From: Bacteroidota bacterium
GTDB taxonomy: Bacteria; Bacteroidota; Bacteroidia; Palsa-965
Direction: 5' to 3'
Assembly (NCBI GenBank): GCA_016194975.1
Contig: JACQAM010000015.1
Span: 1 to 33,911 of the forward strand
DNA: 33,911 bases
Below the pieces are notes generated by a model. That model saw nothing but the letters and a program-made list of their open reading frames with translations. It made no database searches and was not told the origin of the DNA. Both the position numbers and the translations under genes were made by a program. Positions 23,434-31,652 of the stretch are shown here, in pieces. Within the stretch, counting starts at the first letter, position 1, and each line of letters begins with the position of its first letter.

Positions 23434-23522
23434 TAATGCATAATTGATGATTGAAAATAAATTTGTTACCCGTTTCGTTCTTTCATTAGCAATTATGCAT
23501 TATTCATTATTAATTCTTCATT
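23421..23522. repeat. Intergenic inverted repeat overlapping the end of the cytochrome gene
   Basis: The left arm (23421-23452) contains AATTAATAATGCATAATTGA and the right arm (23482-23522) contains its approximate complement, with AATTATGCATTATTCATTA. The left arm starts inside the coding sequence, so the last codons and the stop of the cytochrome are part of the repeat. It ends about 10 bases before the next start codon. Confidence 0.65.
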
Positions 23523-23532
23523 ACCTTTAAAC

Positions 23533-25026
23533 ATGCGAAAAAGTATTCTTTTCATCTGCATTCTATTTATTGCAGGATTGATTATTTACAGCGGTTGCAG
23601 AAAAGATCTTCCCGTGATAGATGTGCGTGACAGCAAGTACCCTGAAAAAATCGGCACGATCATTCTCACCAAATGCGCAGTGAGCGGATGTCACAACACG
23701 CAAAGCAAAGATGCATCTGCAGGACTTGACCTGAGTACATGGGATAAACTTTTCGAGGGATCGCGCAGCGGCGCAGTTTGCATTCCGTATTCGCACGATT
23801 TCAGCACGCTTTTTCTTTTCACGAATACTTATGATGATCTCGGCGGAAAATCTACTCCTACTATGCCGCTCAATGCCGATCCGCTTACGCATGATGAAGA
23901 AGTGGAATTGAGAAACTGGATAGATGCAGGAGCGCCCGATGCAAATGGATTCGTGAAGTGGTCCGACAATTCTCATCGCAAAAAATATTATGTCACACAG
24001 CAAGGTTGTGATAAAGTCTGCTCCATCGATCCTGAAAGCGGGTTGCAAATGCGTTACATAGATGTGGGGGCTGATGCTGCTGTAGAATCTCCTCATCTTA
24101 TCAAACTTTCTCCCGACAGCCAGTATTGGTATTGTTCATTTATTGCAGGACGTTATCTCGAAAAACACCGCACGAGCGATGATGCACTCGTCGGAAGAAT
24201 TCTGCTCGGCCCCACTGACAGCGCCGCTGTAGGATCGTGGAATACTTTCGCAATGACATCCGACGGACATTACGCTTACGTTGTGGACTGGAGTACGAAC
24301 GGAAGAATTGCGCGCGTTGATCTGCAGAATATGATCTGGCTGCAAACTTACCAGGGTTCCGGTTTATTCACTCAACCTCACGGATCATTCGTAAGTCCTG
24401 ATAACAACACGTTGTACGTTACTACAACCTCAGGAAATTTTATTTACAAAGTTGATGTGAGTTTGCCTCAACTGCCCAGTGTGAATCAGGTGATCATCGA
24501 CGGAAGTCCGTTCCCTATCAATACTTCTTCTGAAGACGGACACGACATTACATTTTCTCCCGACGGAACAAAATATTATATCACTTGCCAGAAATCAAAT
24601 AAAGTACGCGTGATGGATGCTGCGACGGATCAACTCATCGCAACAATTCCTGTTGGAGTTTATCCGCAGGAATTCGCAATTTCTACCAGCACTCCGTATT
24701 TGTATGTAACGTGCCAGGAAGATACCGCAACGTATCCCGGAATGCGCGGATCGGTTTACGTTCTGAATTACCAGACGAATACTTTTGTCGCGAGCGTTTA
24801 TTCGGGATGGCAACCGCACGGAATTGTAGTGGATGATGACCAGCAAAGAGTAATTGTCGCAAACAGGAATATTTTTCCCGGCGGACCTGCACCTCATCAC
24901 ACCACAAGTTGCGGTGGAAGAAACGGATACATCACGGAGATCGATATGAGTTCGAACACACTGATCAGCGGAAGTAAACGCGAACTCATCGCCGATCCTT
25001 ACACGTGCGCGTACCGGAGACGCTGA
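23533..25026 (+). CDS. Lipoprotein with cytochrome c motif and YVTN-type beta-propeller
   Basis: A 497-residue lipoprotein (YSGC, Cys22). An N-terminal cytochrome-like domain has the spaced haem motif CAVSGCH (Cys48, Cys53, His54), a Cx4CH form, and TPTMPLNADP downstream as the likely Met ligand region. From about residue 150 a beta-propeller of YncE/YVTN type follows, with repeated blades such as DNNTLYVTTTSGNFIYKVD, DGTKYYITCQKSNKVRVMD and QQRVIVANRN. The partner or substrate bound by the propeller is unknown. Its stop overlaps the start of the next gene by one base, so they share an mRNA. The pairing with the small cytochrome upstream suggests an extracytoplasmic redox complex. Confidence 0.85.
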   Translation: MRKSILFICILFIAGLIIYSGCRKDLPVIDVRDSKYPEKIGTIILTKCAVSGCHNTQSKDASAGLDLSTWDKLFEGSRSGAVCIPYSHDFSTLFLFTNTYDDLGGKSTPTMPLNADPLTHDEEVELRNWIDAGAPDANGFVKWSDNSHRKKYYVTQQGCDKVCSIDPESGLQMRYIDVGADAAVESPHLIKLSPDSQYWYCSFIAGRYLEKHRTSDDALVGRILLGPTDSAAVGSWNTFAMTSDGHYAYVVDWSTNGRIARVDLQNMIWLQTYQGSGLFTQPHGSFVSPDNNTLYVTTTSGNFIYKVDVSLPQLPSVNQVIIDGSPFPINTSSEDGHDITFSPDGTKYYITCQKSNKVRVMDAATDQLIATIPVGVYPQEFAISTSTPYLYVTCQEDTATYPGMRGSVYVLNYQTNTFVASVYSGWQPHGIVVDDDQQRVIVANRNIFPGGPAPHHTTSCGGRNGYITEIDMSSNTLISGSKRELIADPYTCAYRRR

Positions 25027-25427
25027 TGCCTGAAAAATATTCCATCGTTCTCTTCGATGGCGTGTGCAACTATTGCAACACGAAAGTAAATTTCATCATC
25101 CGTCACGATAATAAAGATCATTTCCGCTTCACTCCTCTTCAATCCGCTCTTGCAAAAAAAATTCTTACTGATCATGGATTGGATCCGGAACAGATGAACA
25201 GTTTTGTTTTGTATGAGAATGATAAATGTTTTTTTAAAACGACGGCGATACTCAGAATGGCAAAACACCTCGGGGGATTGTATCCGTTGCTGTATGCGCT
25301 GATCATTATTCCTGCGCCAATCCGCGATATTTATTACAACATCATTGCGAAGAACCGTTACAAATGGTGGGGAAAAAAAGAAAGTTGTATGGTGCCGACA
25401 CCGGAAGTGCGGAAAAAATTTCTGTGA
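25026..25427 (+). CDS. DCC-family thiol-disulfide oxidoreductase (DUF393)
   Basis: A 133-residue protein of the DCC family, named for the conserved N-terminal Asp-Cys-Cys motif; here FDGVCNYCN (Asp11, Cys14, Cys17). No signal peptide is visible, so the N-terminal part is probably cytoplasmic, and a hydrophobic stretch near 85-105 may contact the membrane. Family members are predicted thioredoxin-fold oxidoreductases. ATG 25026 overlaps the preceding stop (ATGA arrangement), which supports this start over one 21 bases upstream. Confidence 0.9.
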   Translation: MPEKYSIVLFDGVCNYCNTKVNFIIRHDNKDHFRFTPLQSALAKKILTDHGLDPEQMNSFVLYENDKCFFKTTAILRMAKHLGGLYPLLYALIIIPAPIRDIYYNIIAKNRYKWWGKKESCMVPTPEVRKKFL

Positions 25428-25473
25428 AATGAAAGGGTATTAATGCCAATGGAGATTTTTTTGCAGCATGGGC

Positions 25474-25487
25474 GTGCGAATCCGCAC
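25474..25487 (+). promoter_or_regulatory. Small inverted repeat upstream of the BNR-repeat protein
   Basis: GTGCG and CGCAC flank a 4-base spacer 38 bases before the ATG at 25526. The symmetry is short and GC-rich in an AT-rich gap, so it may be an operator or an mRNA hairpin. A near-match to the -7 box, TTAATTTG, follows close behind. Confidence 0.35.
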
Positions 25488-25525
25488 AAATGAATTAATT
25501 TGCATCACCAAAAAATTCATGCATC

Positions 25526-27370
25526 ATGAAAAATATTTTTACACTCACTGCTCTTCTTGCCACCACATTTTCTTTTTCGCAGAATGTGAATCACGCGCAA
25601 ATGGAAAAAGAAAAGATCTTCTTCGAAAAAACCGGGCTCACCCTGAATGATCTTCGTGAAATGGCAGCACATCCTGAAAAGAAAAATGAGATCCTGAAAA
25701 ACAGGAATGAAAATGAACGCAACGGAAATCCGAATACTCAACTCAGTAATGAAGTGATCGTAAGCGGAAGCACCGATATTGAATCTGAAATTCATGCGGC
25801 AATGAATCCGCTCGACTCCACGAAAATTGTTTGTTCGCCGAATACGCAGAACGGAAGTGGGCTCAGCAATCCAATTTATTATACTGGTGATTTTGCACAA
25901 ACGTGGAATCCTGCAACGTTCAATAACGATCCGGATATTTCCGGCGGGTTCACACTCGGCGGCGGAGATCCGATGTTTGCTTTTGACAATAACGGCATCG
26001 CTTATTACTCGTGGATCAGAATTTTTTTCGCCGGATCAAGAGTTTACGCTGCTATTTACTGGGCTTCTTCGAGCGACAATGGTGCAACATGGCAACGCGC
26101 TGCGAACGATCGTGTGGCCATCGACTCTTCCACTTCCATCATCACATTGCCCGACAAAATTTTTGACAAGCAATGGATGATCGCAGATCGAACTTCTTCT
26201 TCTCCATATTACAATGATCTGTATTGCGCCATGTACCAGCCGCAGACTTCAACCGGCACCACCAACATTGTCGTTTATAAAAAACCTGCTGCGGCAAGTG
26301 CATTCAACACAACATGGGGAGTAGTTTCCGATAATACATTCATGACGGTTCAGTTTTCTGACATCGTGGTGGACAACAGCGGAAATGTGCACGTTACTTT
26401 TTTTGGATCGCAGGACAATGTGAATTACGCAATATGGCATAGCGTTTCTACGGATGGCGGAGCAACTTTTTCTACGCCGAATAAAATTGCAGATACGCAT
26501 GTACCGCGTTTCAGCGCCGATCAGCCGAACGCAAATTTTGTAGGAATAGATCCGCAGCGTTTTTATCCTTGTCCGCATGTTGCCATCGATAATTCATCGG
26601 GGCCGAATGCAAATAATCTTTATGCAACATGGACAGCGAACGGTGCTTTGACTGCGAATACAACCGGGCTCGATATTTTCTTTTCACGTTCTACCGATGG
26701 AGGAATGACCTGGTCAACACCGGTGATCGTGAATAATGATACGGATCCGGCTGCTGATAATTTTTATTCTGCGATCACGATCAATACAGACGGAATTATT
26801 TTTCTCACCTGGTACGATCGTCGTCTTGATCCGGTGAATAATAAAACAACACATTATTATTTTGCGTATTCCGTTGACGGCGGACAAACGCTATTGGGAA
26901 ACCAGCAGATCACGAATGTGGCAACTGATTTTTCCACGATCGGTTCGCAGAATTCGAATTTCGGAATCGGCGAGTACACGCAGGTGGTGGCGGCGCGCGG
27001 GTACGCGATACCCGTATGGACAGACGGGCGCACGAATGACGGTGACCTGAATATTTATTGCGCCACTATTCCCTGGGCAACTTATAGCGGAGTTCATGAA
27101 TCAGTTGCGGTGAATCACCAGCACATCATTGCGGCTTATCCCAATCCTGTTTCGGACGATTTTTTTGTGACGCTGCATTTCGACAAAGAAGAAAATGTGC
27201 TGATGACGATCACGGATGTTGCGGGAAGAATGATAGAACAGAATTCGTGGACGTCGCACGCCGGAACGGAAAAAACAAGTTTCGATCTCACTCCTCTCAG
27301 CGCCGGTGAATATTTTTTCACTCTGCAAACTTCCGGAACGAAAGAAACTGTTCGTGTCACAGTAAAATAA
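25526..27370 (+). CDS. Secreted BNR/sialidase-like beta-propeller protein with T9SS type A sorting domain
   Basis: A 614-residue protein with a signal peptide (ending SFSQ). Its centre has several Asp-box (BNR) motifs: SSSDNGATWQ, SVSTDGGATFS, SRSTDGGMTWS and SVDGGQT, the hallmark of sialidase-like propellers. From about 535 the C-terminus (AAYPNPVSDDFF, DVAGRMI, LSAGEYFF, ending VRVTVK) is a type A sorting domain recognised by the type IX secretion system, so the protein is released or anchored at the cell surface. The catalytic Arg triad and Tyr of true sialidases cannot be placed with confidence, so an enzymatic role is not claimed. Confidence 0.88.
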   Translation: MKNIFTLTALLATTFSFSQNVNHAQMEKEKIFFEKTGLTLNDLREMAAHPEKKNEILKNRNENERNGNPNTQLSNEVIVSGSTDIESEIHAAMNPLDSTKIVCSPNTQNGSGLSNPIYYTGDFAQTWNPATFNNDPDISGGFTLGGGDPMFAFDNNGIAYYSWIRIFFAGSRVYAAIYWASSSDNGATWQRAANDRVAIDSSTSIITLPDKIFDKQWMIADRTSSSPYYNDLYCAMYQPQTSTGTTNIVVYKKPAAASAFNTTWGVVSDNTFMTVQFSDIVVDNSGNVHVTFFGSQDNVNYAIWHSVSTDGGATFSTPNKIADTHVPRFSADQPNANFVGIDPQRFYPCPHVAIDNSSGPNANNLYATWTANGALTANTTGLDIFFSRSTDGGMTWSTPVIVNNDTDPAADNFYSAITINTDGIIFLTWYDRRLDPVNNKTTHYYFAYSVDGGQTLLGNQQITNVATDFSTIGSQNSNFGIGEYTQVVAARGYAIPVWTDGRTNDGDLNIYCATIPWATYSGVHESVAVNHQHIIAAYPNPVSDDFFVTLHFDKEENVLMTITDVAGRMIEQNSWTSHAGTEKTSFDLTPLSAGEYFFTLQTSGTKETVRVTVK

Positions 27371-27429
27371 AAATTATTCGGGAATATTCGGGGCCGGCTA
27401 ATGGCCAACGCACGATGCAATCGGGAAAG

Positions 27430-27879
27430 TCATTTTTTCTTTTTCACTTTTTTCACTTCCCGCAGCCAGAGAATTTTTTTTTCGTAATCGATCACCGCTT
27501 TGTACCGGTGAAAAATATCACTGCCGATCACTCCGTCTATTTTCGGTAATCCGAGTTTGTGATACGTTTCATTCACGTGGCTCAGGTCGAGCACTACTGC
27601 CTGGTAATTCTGAATAACGATTTTTCCCAATGAGATCATCATGAGTTCCACCACATGGCTTTGCATCGTGGTTGTTCCAAGCCCGGTGGATAATTGTTCA
27701 TTGAGTGAAAATTTTTCCTTCCCCAGGAAATGTCCGATGCGCGTTTTATCAAAAACGGTTTTTGAAGCGCCGGTGTCGAGAATAGCATTCGCCGATTTCC
27801 CGTTAATCTTCATTTTCACAGCGAGATGATAACCGTCTCCTTCTATGCCGAGAAATCGTATGGGTATCCGAACCTTCAT
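27430..27879 (-). CDS. Retropepsin-like aspartic protease domain protein
   Basis: A 149-residue protein with the aspartyl protease signature AILDTGASKTVFD (catalytic Asp35, Thr36, Gly37) and the later flap/hydrophobic motif GVIGSDIF, as in bacterial single-domain retropepsin-like proteins that act as homodimers. It has no signal peptide, so it is probably cytoplasmic. The C-terminus is very basic (KKVKKKK). It lies downstream of mdh on the same strand, separated by a terminator, and converges on the BNR-protein gene. Confidence 0.85.
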   Translation of the reverse strand: MKVRIPIRFLGIEGDGYHLAVKMKINGKSANAILDTGASKTVFDKTRIGHFLGKEKFSLNEQLSTGLGTTTMQSHVVELMMISLGKIVIQNYQAVVLDLSHVNETYHKLGLPKIDGVIGSDIFHRYKAVIDYEKKILWLREVKKVKKKK

Positions 27880-27890
27880 GATGCTAAATT

Positions 27891-27918
27891 AAAAAAGCCG
27901 GAGACATTTCCGGCTTTT
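27891..27918 (-). terminator. Rho-independent terminator of mdh
   Basis: GCCGGA and TCCGGC pair around a 6-base loop (27897-27914). On the minus strand the stem is followed by six T residues; on the plus strand by four, so it is mainly oriented to end mdh transcription, 22 bases after its stop. It overlaps the leader of the retropepsin-like gene. Confidence 0.85.
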
Positions 27919-27939
27919 GTGAATTCTGATATAAAAAAA

Positions 27940-28881
27940 TTATGCCGTAACGATATTCATTCCATCGAGTACGCTCATGACTTCTTTCACGGCTTTTGCA
28001 GAATCGTCGAGTAATTTTTTTTCTTCTGCATTCAGTTTGAGTTCAATGATCTGCTCGATTCCTTTTTTACCCAACTTCACCGGAACGCCGAGATAAATAT
28101 TTTTCATTCCGTATTCTCCATTAAGCAAAGCACACACCGGGAAAATTCTTTTCTGATCGCGCACGATCGCTTCCACCATTTGTGCCGCTGCCGCGCCGGG
28201 AGCATACCATGCAGATGTTCCGAGAAGATTTACAATTTCTCCTCCCCCTTTTTTTGTGCGGTCGATGATGGCATCGAGTTTTGTTTTGTCAATGAGTTCG
28301 GTCACCGGAATTCCTCCAACTGTCGTGTAACGTGGAAGCGGAACCATCGTATCGCCATGTCCGCCCATGAGAACGGCCTGAATATCTTTCGGAGAACAAT
28401 TCAATTCTTCCGCAAGAAATGCGCGGTAACGTGCGGTGTCGAGAATTCCTGCCATTCCGAAAACGCGGCTCGAATCTATTTTCGCAGTGAGATAAGCGCA
28501 GTACGTCATCACATCAAGCGGATTGGAAACGATGATGATGATCGCATTGGGTGAATGTTTGATAATATTTTCAGTTACCGATTTTACAATGGCCGCATTC
28601 GTGGAAATAAGATCATCGCGGCTCATTCCCGGTTTACGCGGAAGACCCGAAGTGATCACCACCACATCAGAGTTCGCTGTTTTGGAATAATCGTCGGTCG
28701 ATCCTTTCACGCGTGTATCGTAAAGATTGATCGGCGCAGTTTGCCAGATGTCGAGCGCTTTTCCCTCGGAGAAATTCGGTTTGATGTCAACGAGAACAAG
28801 TTCGTTGCAGAGTTCTTTGTGTGCGATCACATCAGCGCATGTTGCACCTACATTACCTGCGCCTACTACAGTGACTTTCAT
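27940..28881 (-). CDS. mdh: Malate dehydrogenase
   Basis: A 313-residue NAD-dependent malate dehydrogenase of the lactate-dehydrogenase-like type, interconverting malate and oxaloacetate in the TCA cycle. The Rossmann motif is VGAGNVGA (6-13) and Asp near 32 (LVDIK) favours NAD. The substrate loop RKPGMSRDDL carries the two Arg residues that mark malate over lactate specificity, and the catalytic His175 is in GGHGDTMVPL. Length is normal. A TAnnTTTG box precedes it and a terminator follows. Confidence 0.97.
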   Translation of the reverse strand: MKVTVVGAGNVGATCADVIAHKELCNELVLVDIKPNFSEGKALDIWQTAPINLYDTRVKGSTDDYSKTANSDVVVITSGLPRKPGMSRDDLISTNAAIVKSVTENIIKHSPNAIIIIVSNPLDVMTYCAYLTAKIDSSRVFGMAGILDTARYRAFLAEELNCSPKDIQAVLMGGHGDTMVPLPRYTTVGGIPVTELIDKTKLDAIIDRTKKGGGEIVNLLGTSAWYAPGAAAAQMVEAIVRDQKRIFPVCALLNGEYGMKNIYLGVPVKLGKKGIEQIIELKLNAEEKKLLDDSAKAVKEVMSVLDGMNIVTA

Positions 28882-28926
28882 TTGAGTTTCGGATTAAGTG
28901 ATTGTTATGTGTACAGAAAAACGTTT

Positions 28927-28934
28927 CAAAATTA
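28927..28934 (-). promoter_or_regulatory. Candidate -7 element of mdh
   Basis: The minus strand reads TAATTTTG, matching TAnnTTTG, 45 bases before the ATG at 28881. The -33 region has TTT instead of TTG at the right distance, so it is a partial match. Confidence 0.45.
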
Positions 28935-29032
28935 GGAATAGAATCTTTGGAAAGCTGCACGTGGCATGATTTTTTCGCCCATTTACAAAGTTCATCAAAC
29001 TCCGGGTGAGCGTTCACGTACTTTAGTTACTG

Positions 29033-31396
29033 ATGAGAATCCCCATCATTCCTATTTTTTTCGCTGCGATACTGACCTTCGTCATTTTTCCCGCGCACGC
29101 ACAGGTTCCCACGAACCAGGATTGTCTCGATGCAATTCCTATTTGCCAGAATGTTTATTCCACTTCGGTTTCTTATAGCGGTGAAGGAACTTACCCGAAT
29201 GAGATCAACAATAATTCTTCCTGCCTCAACAGCGGAGAACTGAATGATGTGTGGTACACTTTCACCGTACAGACAACCGGGAACCTGAATTTCACCATCA
29301 CTCCTAACAACAGCGCGGATGATTATGATTGGGCCGTTTACAACCTGACGAATAATTCCTGTTCTGATATTTTCACAAATCCGGCAATAGAAACGAGTTG
29401 TAATTATTCAGCCACACCCGGAACAACGGGCCCTAATGGAGGATCAACACTCAACTCGCAGAATGCATCAGGAACTCCTTACAACCAGGTGGTGCCCGTT
29501 CTTGCCGGACAAACTTATGTAGTGAATGTGAGCAATTATTCTTCCACGCAATATGGATACACGATAAATTTCTCCGCTTCCACCGCAACAATTTTCGATA
29601 TCATTCCTCCTCAAATATTATCAGTGACCAATCCGGGTTGCGGAGGAAATACACTTACAGTAACTTTCTCTGAAAATATTCTGTGCAACACGGTGCAGGC
29701 CTCCGACTTTTCTTTCAGCGGCCCGAATGGAAATTACACAGTGACCACCGTAAATTCTGCAGCGTGCAATGCGGGCGCGCAATACGACAACACATTTACA
29801 TTTACAATTTCACCGGCAATAACAAGTGCCGGAACTTACACGGCAAATCTTGTCGGGCCTGTGACGGATCTCTGTGGCAATGTTGCAATTTATCCCGCGT
29901 CACTTCCATTCACTGTCGGATCATTCACATTTACGAATACAACAACTCCATCATCATGCGGAAGCAATAATGGAACAGCAAACATTACTGTGAATGGCGC
30001 CGGCCCCTTCTCTTATTCCTGGTCGCCTAATGTGAGTACCACTAATTCTGCCAATGGATTGCTGCCCGGATTTTATTCTGTAACCATCACGGATCAAGCG
30101 AATGGTTGCACGGGCGTTGATACATTTTCCGTTGCGTCGAATAATTCGCTCAGCGTTACAACTTCCGGAAATGATTCCATTTGTCCCGGAACTAATACAA
30201 CAATGACGGCGAATGTTGCAGGAGGAAATAATCCGATCACGTATGCGTGGAGTAATGGTTTGCCGAATCAATCTTCTGTAACGGTTACACCTGCATCAAC
30301 AACAACATACACACTGAATATTACCGATGCGTTAGGATGCTCTGCAGGTCCGCTGCTCTTTACTATTTCTGTTGCAGCACCGGTATCTCTTGTCGCAAAT
30401 GGCGCTTCTCCTATTTGTGCAGGAGGAGGAACAACTTTGAATGCAAATGCAAGCGGAGGAATGGGAACAATAAATTACAATTGGAATCCCGGAAATATTT
30501 CAGGAAATATTGTTCTGGTTACTCCGGCTTCTACCACAACTTACACTGTTACTGCAACCGATCAGTGCGGGCAAACAGCGACACAAACAGTGAATATCAT
30601 TGTGCAACAATCACCTGTTTTCAATTTCACAGCCGACACGAATTCCGGTTGCACACCATTGCTCGTGCATTTTTCGCTTGACACAACCGGTTTAGGCAAT
30701 GCAACATTTCACTGGGATTTCGGTGACAACGGGTCGACATCGAATGCAGCGGAGCCACAACATAACTTCATTTCGGCCGGGTGCCACAGTGTTTCGCTTA
30801 CGGTGTCTGTTCCGCCGGGTTGTGCTACAACACAAACCATTCCCTGCATGATCCGGACATTTGCACAACCGGTTGCTTCTTTCAGTGCAACACCAACGCT
30901 GACCGATATTCTCAATCCGCTGATTTATTTTACGAACACTTCTTCGGGAGCGAATACGTGGTATTGGTCGTACGGGGACAGTACAACGAGTACTCTTTAC
31001 CAGCAGAATCACACGTATGATTTTCCCGGAAATTACCCGGTATATCTTATTGTGCAGAATGATTCCGGTTGCAGCGATACCGCTTACATGAATATCGTGG
31101 TGAATGACTACCACACTTTTTATATTCCGAATGCATTTACGCCGAATGATGACAATCACAACGAGATCTTCATTCCTGTTTTTTCGAATATACTTTCGCA
31201 GGATTATGATCTGATGATATTCGATCGCTGGGGAAAAATTGTATTCGAATCGAAGGATCCGGAGGTTGGATGGAATGGAACCTGGCAGAATAAGGGGGAT
31301 AATGCTCCGGAAGATGTTTATGTTTACAAGATAGAATATACAGATAATTTATATAAACATTATAAAATGATTGGACATATTTCATTAATAAGATAG
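29033..31396 (+). CDS. Large secreted surface protein with SprB-like and PKD domains and T9SS type B sorting domain
   Basis: A 787-residue exported protein with a signal peptide ending AHAQ. An N-terminal jelly-roll-like region begins QDCLDAIPIC and contains ELNDVWYTFTV. An Ig-like region and SprB-type repeats follow (CGSNNGTANITVNGAGPFSY; SWSPNVSTTNSANGLLPGFY). PKD-type domains lie near 559 (HWDFGDNGS) and 643 (YWSYGDSTT). From about 697 the C-terminus (YIPNAFTPNDDNHNEIF, LMIFDRWGKIVFES, ending MIGHISLIR) is the gliding-motility-associated CHU_C sorting domain that targets proteins to the type IX system, usually for attachment to the surface. Probable adhesin or matrix protein; no enzymatic motif is seen. 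Confidence 0.92.
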   Translation: MRIPIIPIFFAAILTFVIFPAHAQVPTNQDCLDAIPICQNVYSTSVSYSGEGTYPNEINNNSSCLNSGELNDVWYTFTVQTTGNLNFTITPNNSADDYDWAVYNLTNNSCSDIFTNPAIETSCNYSATPGTTGPNGGSTLNSQNASGTPYNQVVPVLAGQTYVVNVSNYSSTQYGYTINFSASTATIFDIIPPQILSVTNPGCGGNTLTVTFSENILCNTVQASDFSFSGPNGNYTVTTVNSAACNAGAQYDNTFTFTISPAITSAGTYTANLVGPVTDLCGNVAIYPASLPFTVGSFTFTNTTTPSSCGSNNGTANITVNGAGPFSYSWSPNVSTTNSANGLLPGFYSVTITDQANGCTGVDTFSVASNNSLSVTTSGNDSICPGTNTTMTANVAGGNNPITYAWSNGLPNQSSVTVTPASTTTYTLNITDALGCSAGPLLFTISVAAPVSLVANGASPICAGGGTTLNANASGGMGTINYNWNPGNISGNIVLVTPASTTTYTVTATDQCGQTATQTVNIIVQQSPVFNFTADTNSGCTPLLVHFSLDTTGLGNATFHWDFGDNGSTSNAAEPQHNFISAGCHSVSLTVSVPPGCATTQTIPCMIRTFAQPVASFSATPTLTDILNPLIYFTNTSSGANTWYWSYGDSTTSTLYQQNHTYDFPGNYPVYLIVQNDSGCSDTAYMNIVVNDYHTFYIPNAFTPNDDNHNEIFIPVFSNILSQDYDLMIFDRWGKIVFESKDPEVGWNGTWQNKGDNAPEDVYVYKIEYTDNLYKHYKMIGHISLIR

Positions 31397-31587
31397 TATT
31401 TTACATTATTTTTTATTTTACATAATTATTTTTATTACTTTTTTATCCTATTCATTTGTTTGAATATTTATCAACAGATATTTTTCGACGAATTCCATAT
31501 TGTTTCATCTGAACAGCATTTTATAATCGGCAAATCGATGAATGTTAATTGCTGCCACTTCAATGGACTTTTATTATAGATATACCC

Positions 31588-31618
31588 TTGACTTCTTGCT
31601 TACGTTTTCATAGGTTTG
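31588..31618 (+). promoter_or_regulatory. Consensus Bacteroidota promoter of the SprB-repeat gene
   Basis: TTG (31588-31590), exactly 20 bases, then TAGGTTTG (31611-31618): a full match to TTG-N19-21-TAnnTTTG. It ends 34 bases before the ATG at 31653. The rest of the 31397-31652 gap is AT-rich, and I see no gene or clear terminator in it. Confidence 0.8.
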
Positions 31619-31652
31619 GTATTGGCAATCACATCCTTAACACAAGTTCTTC

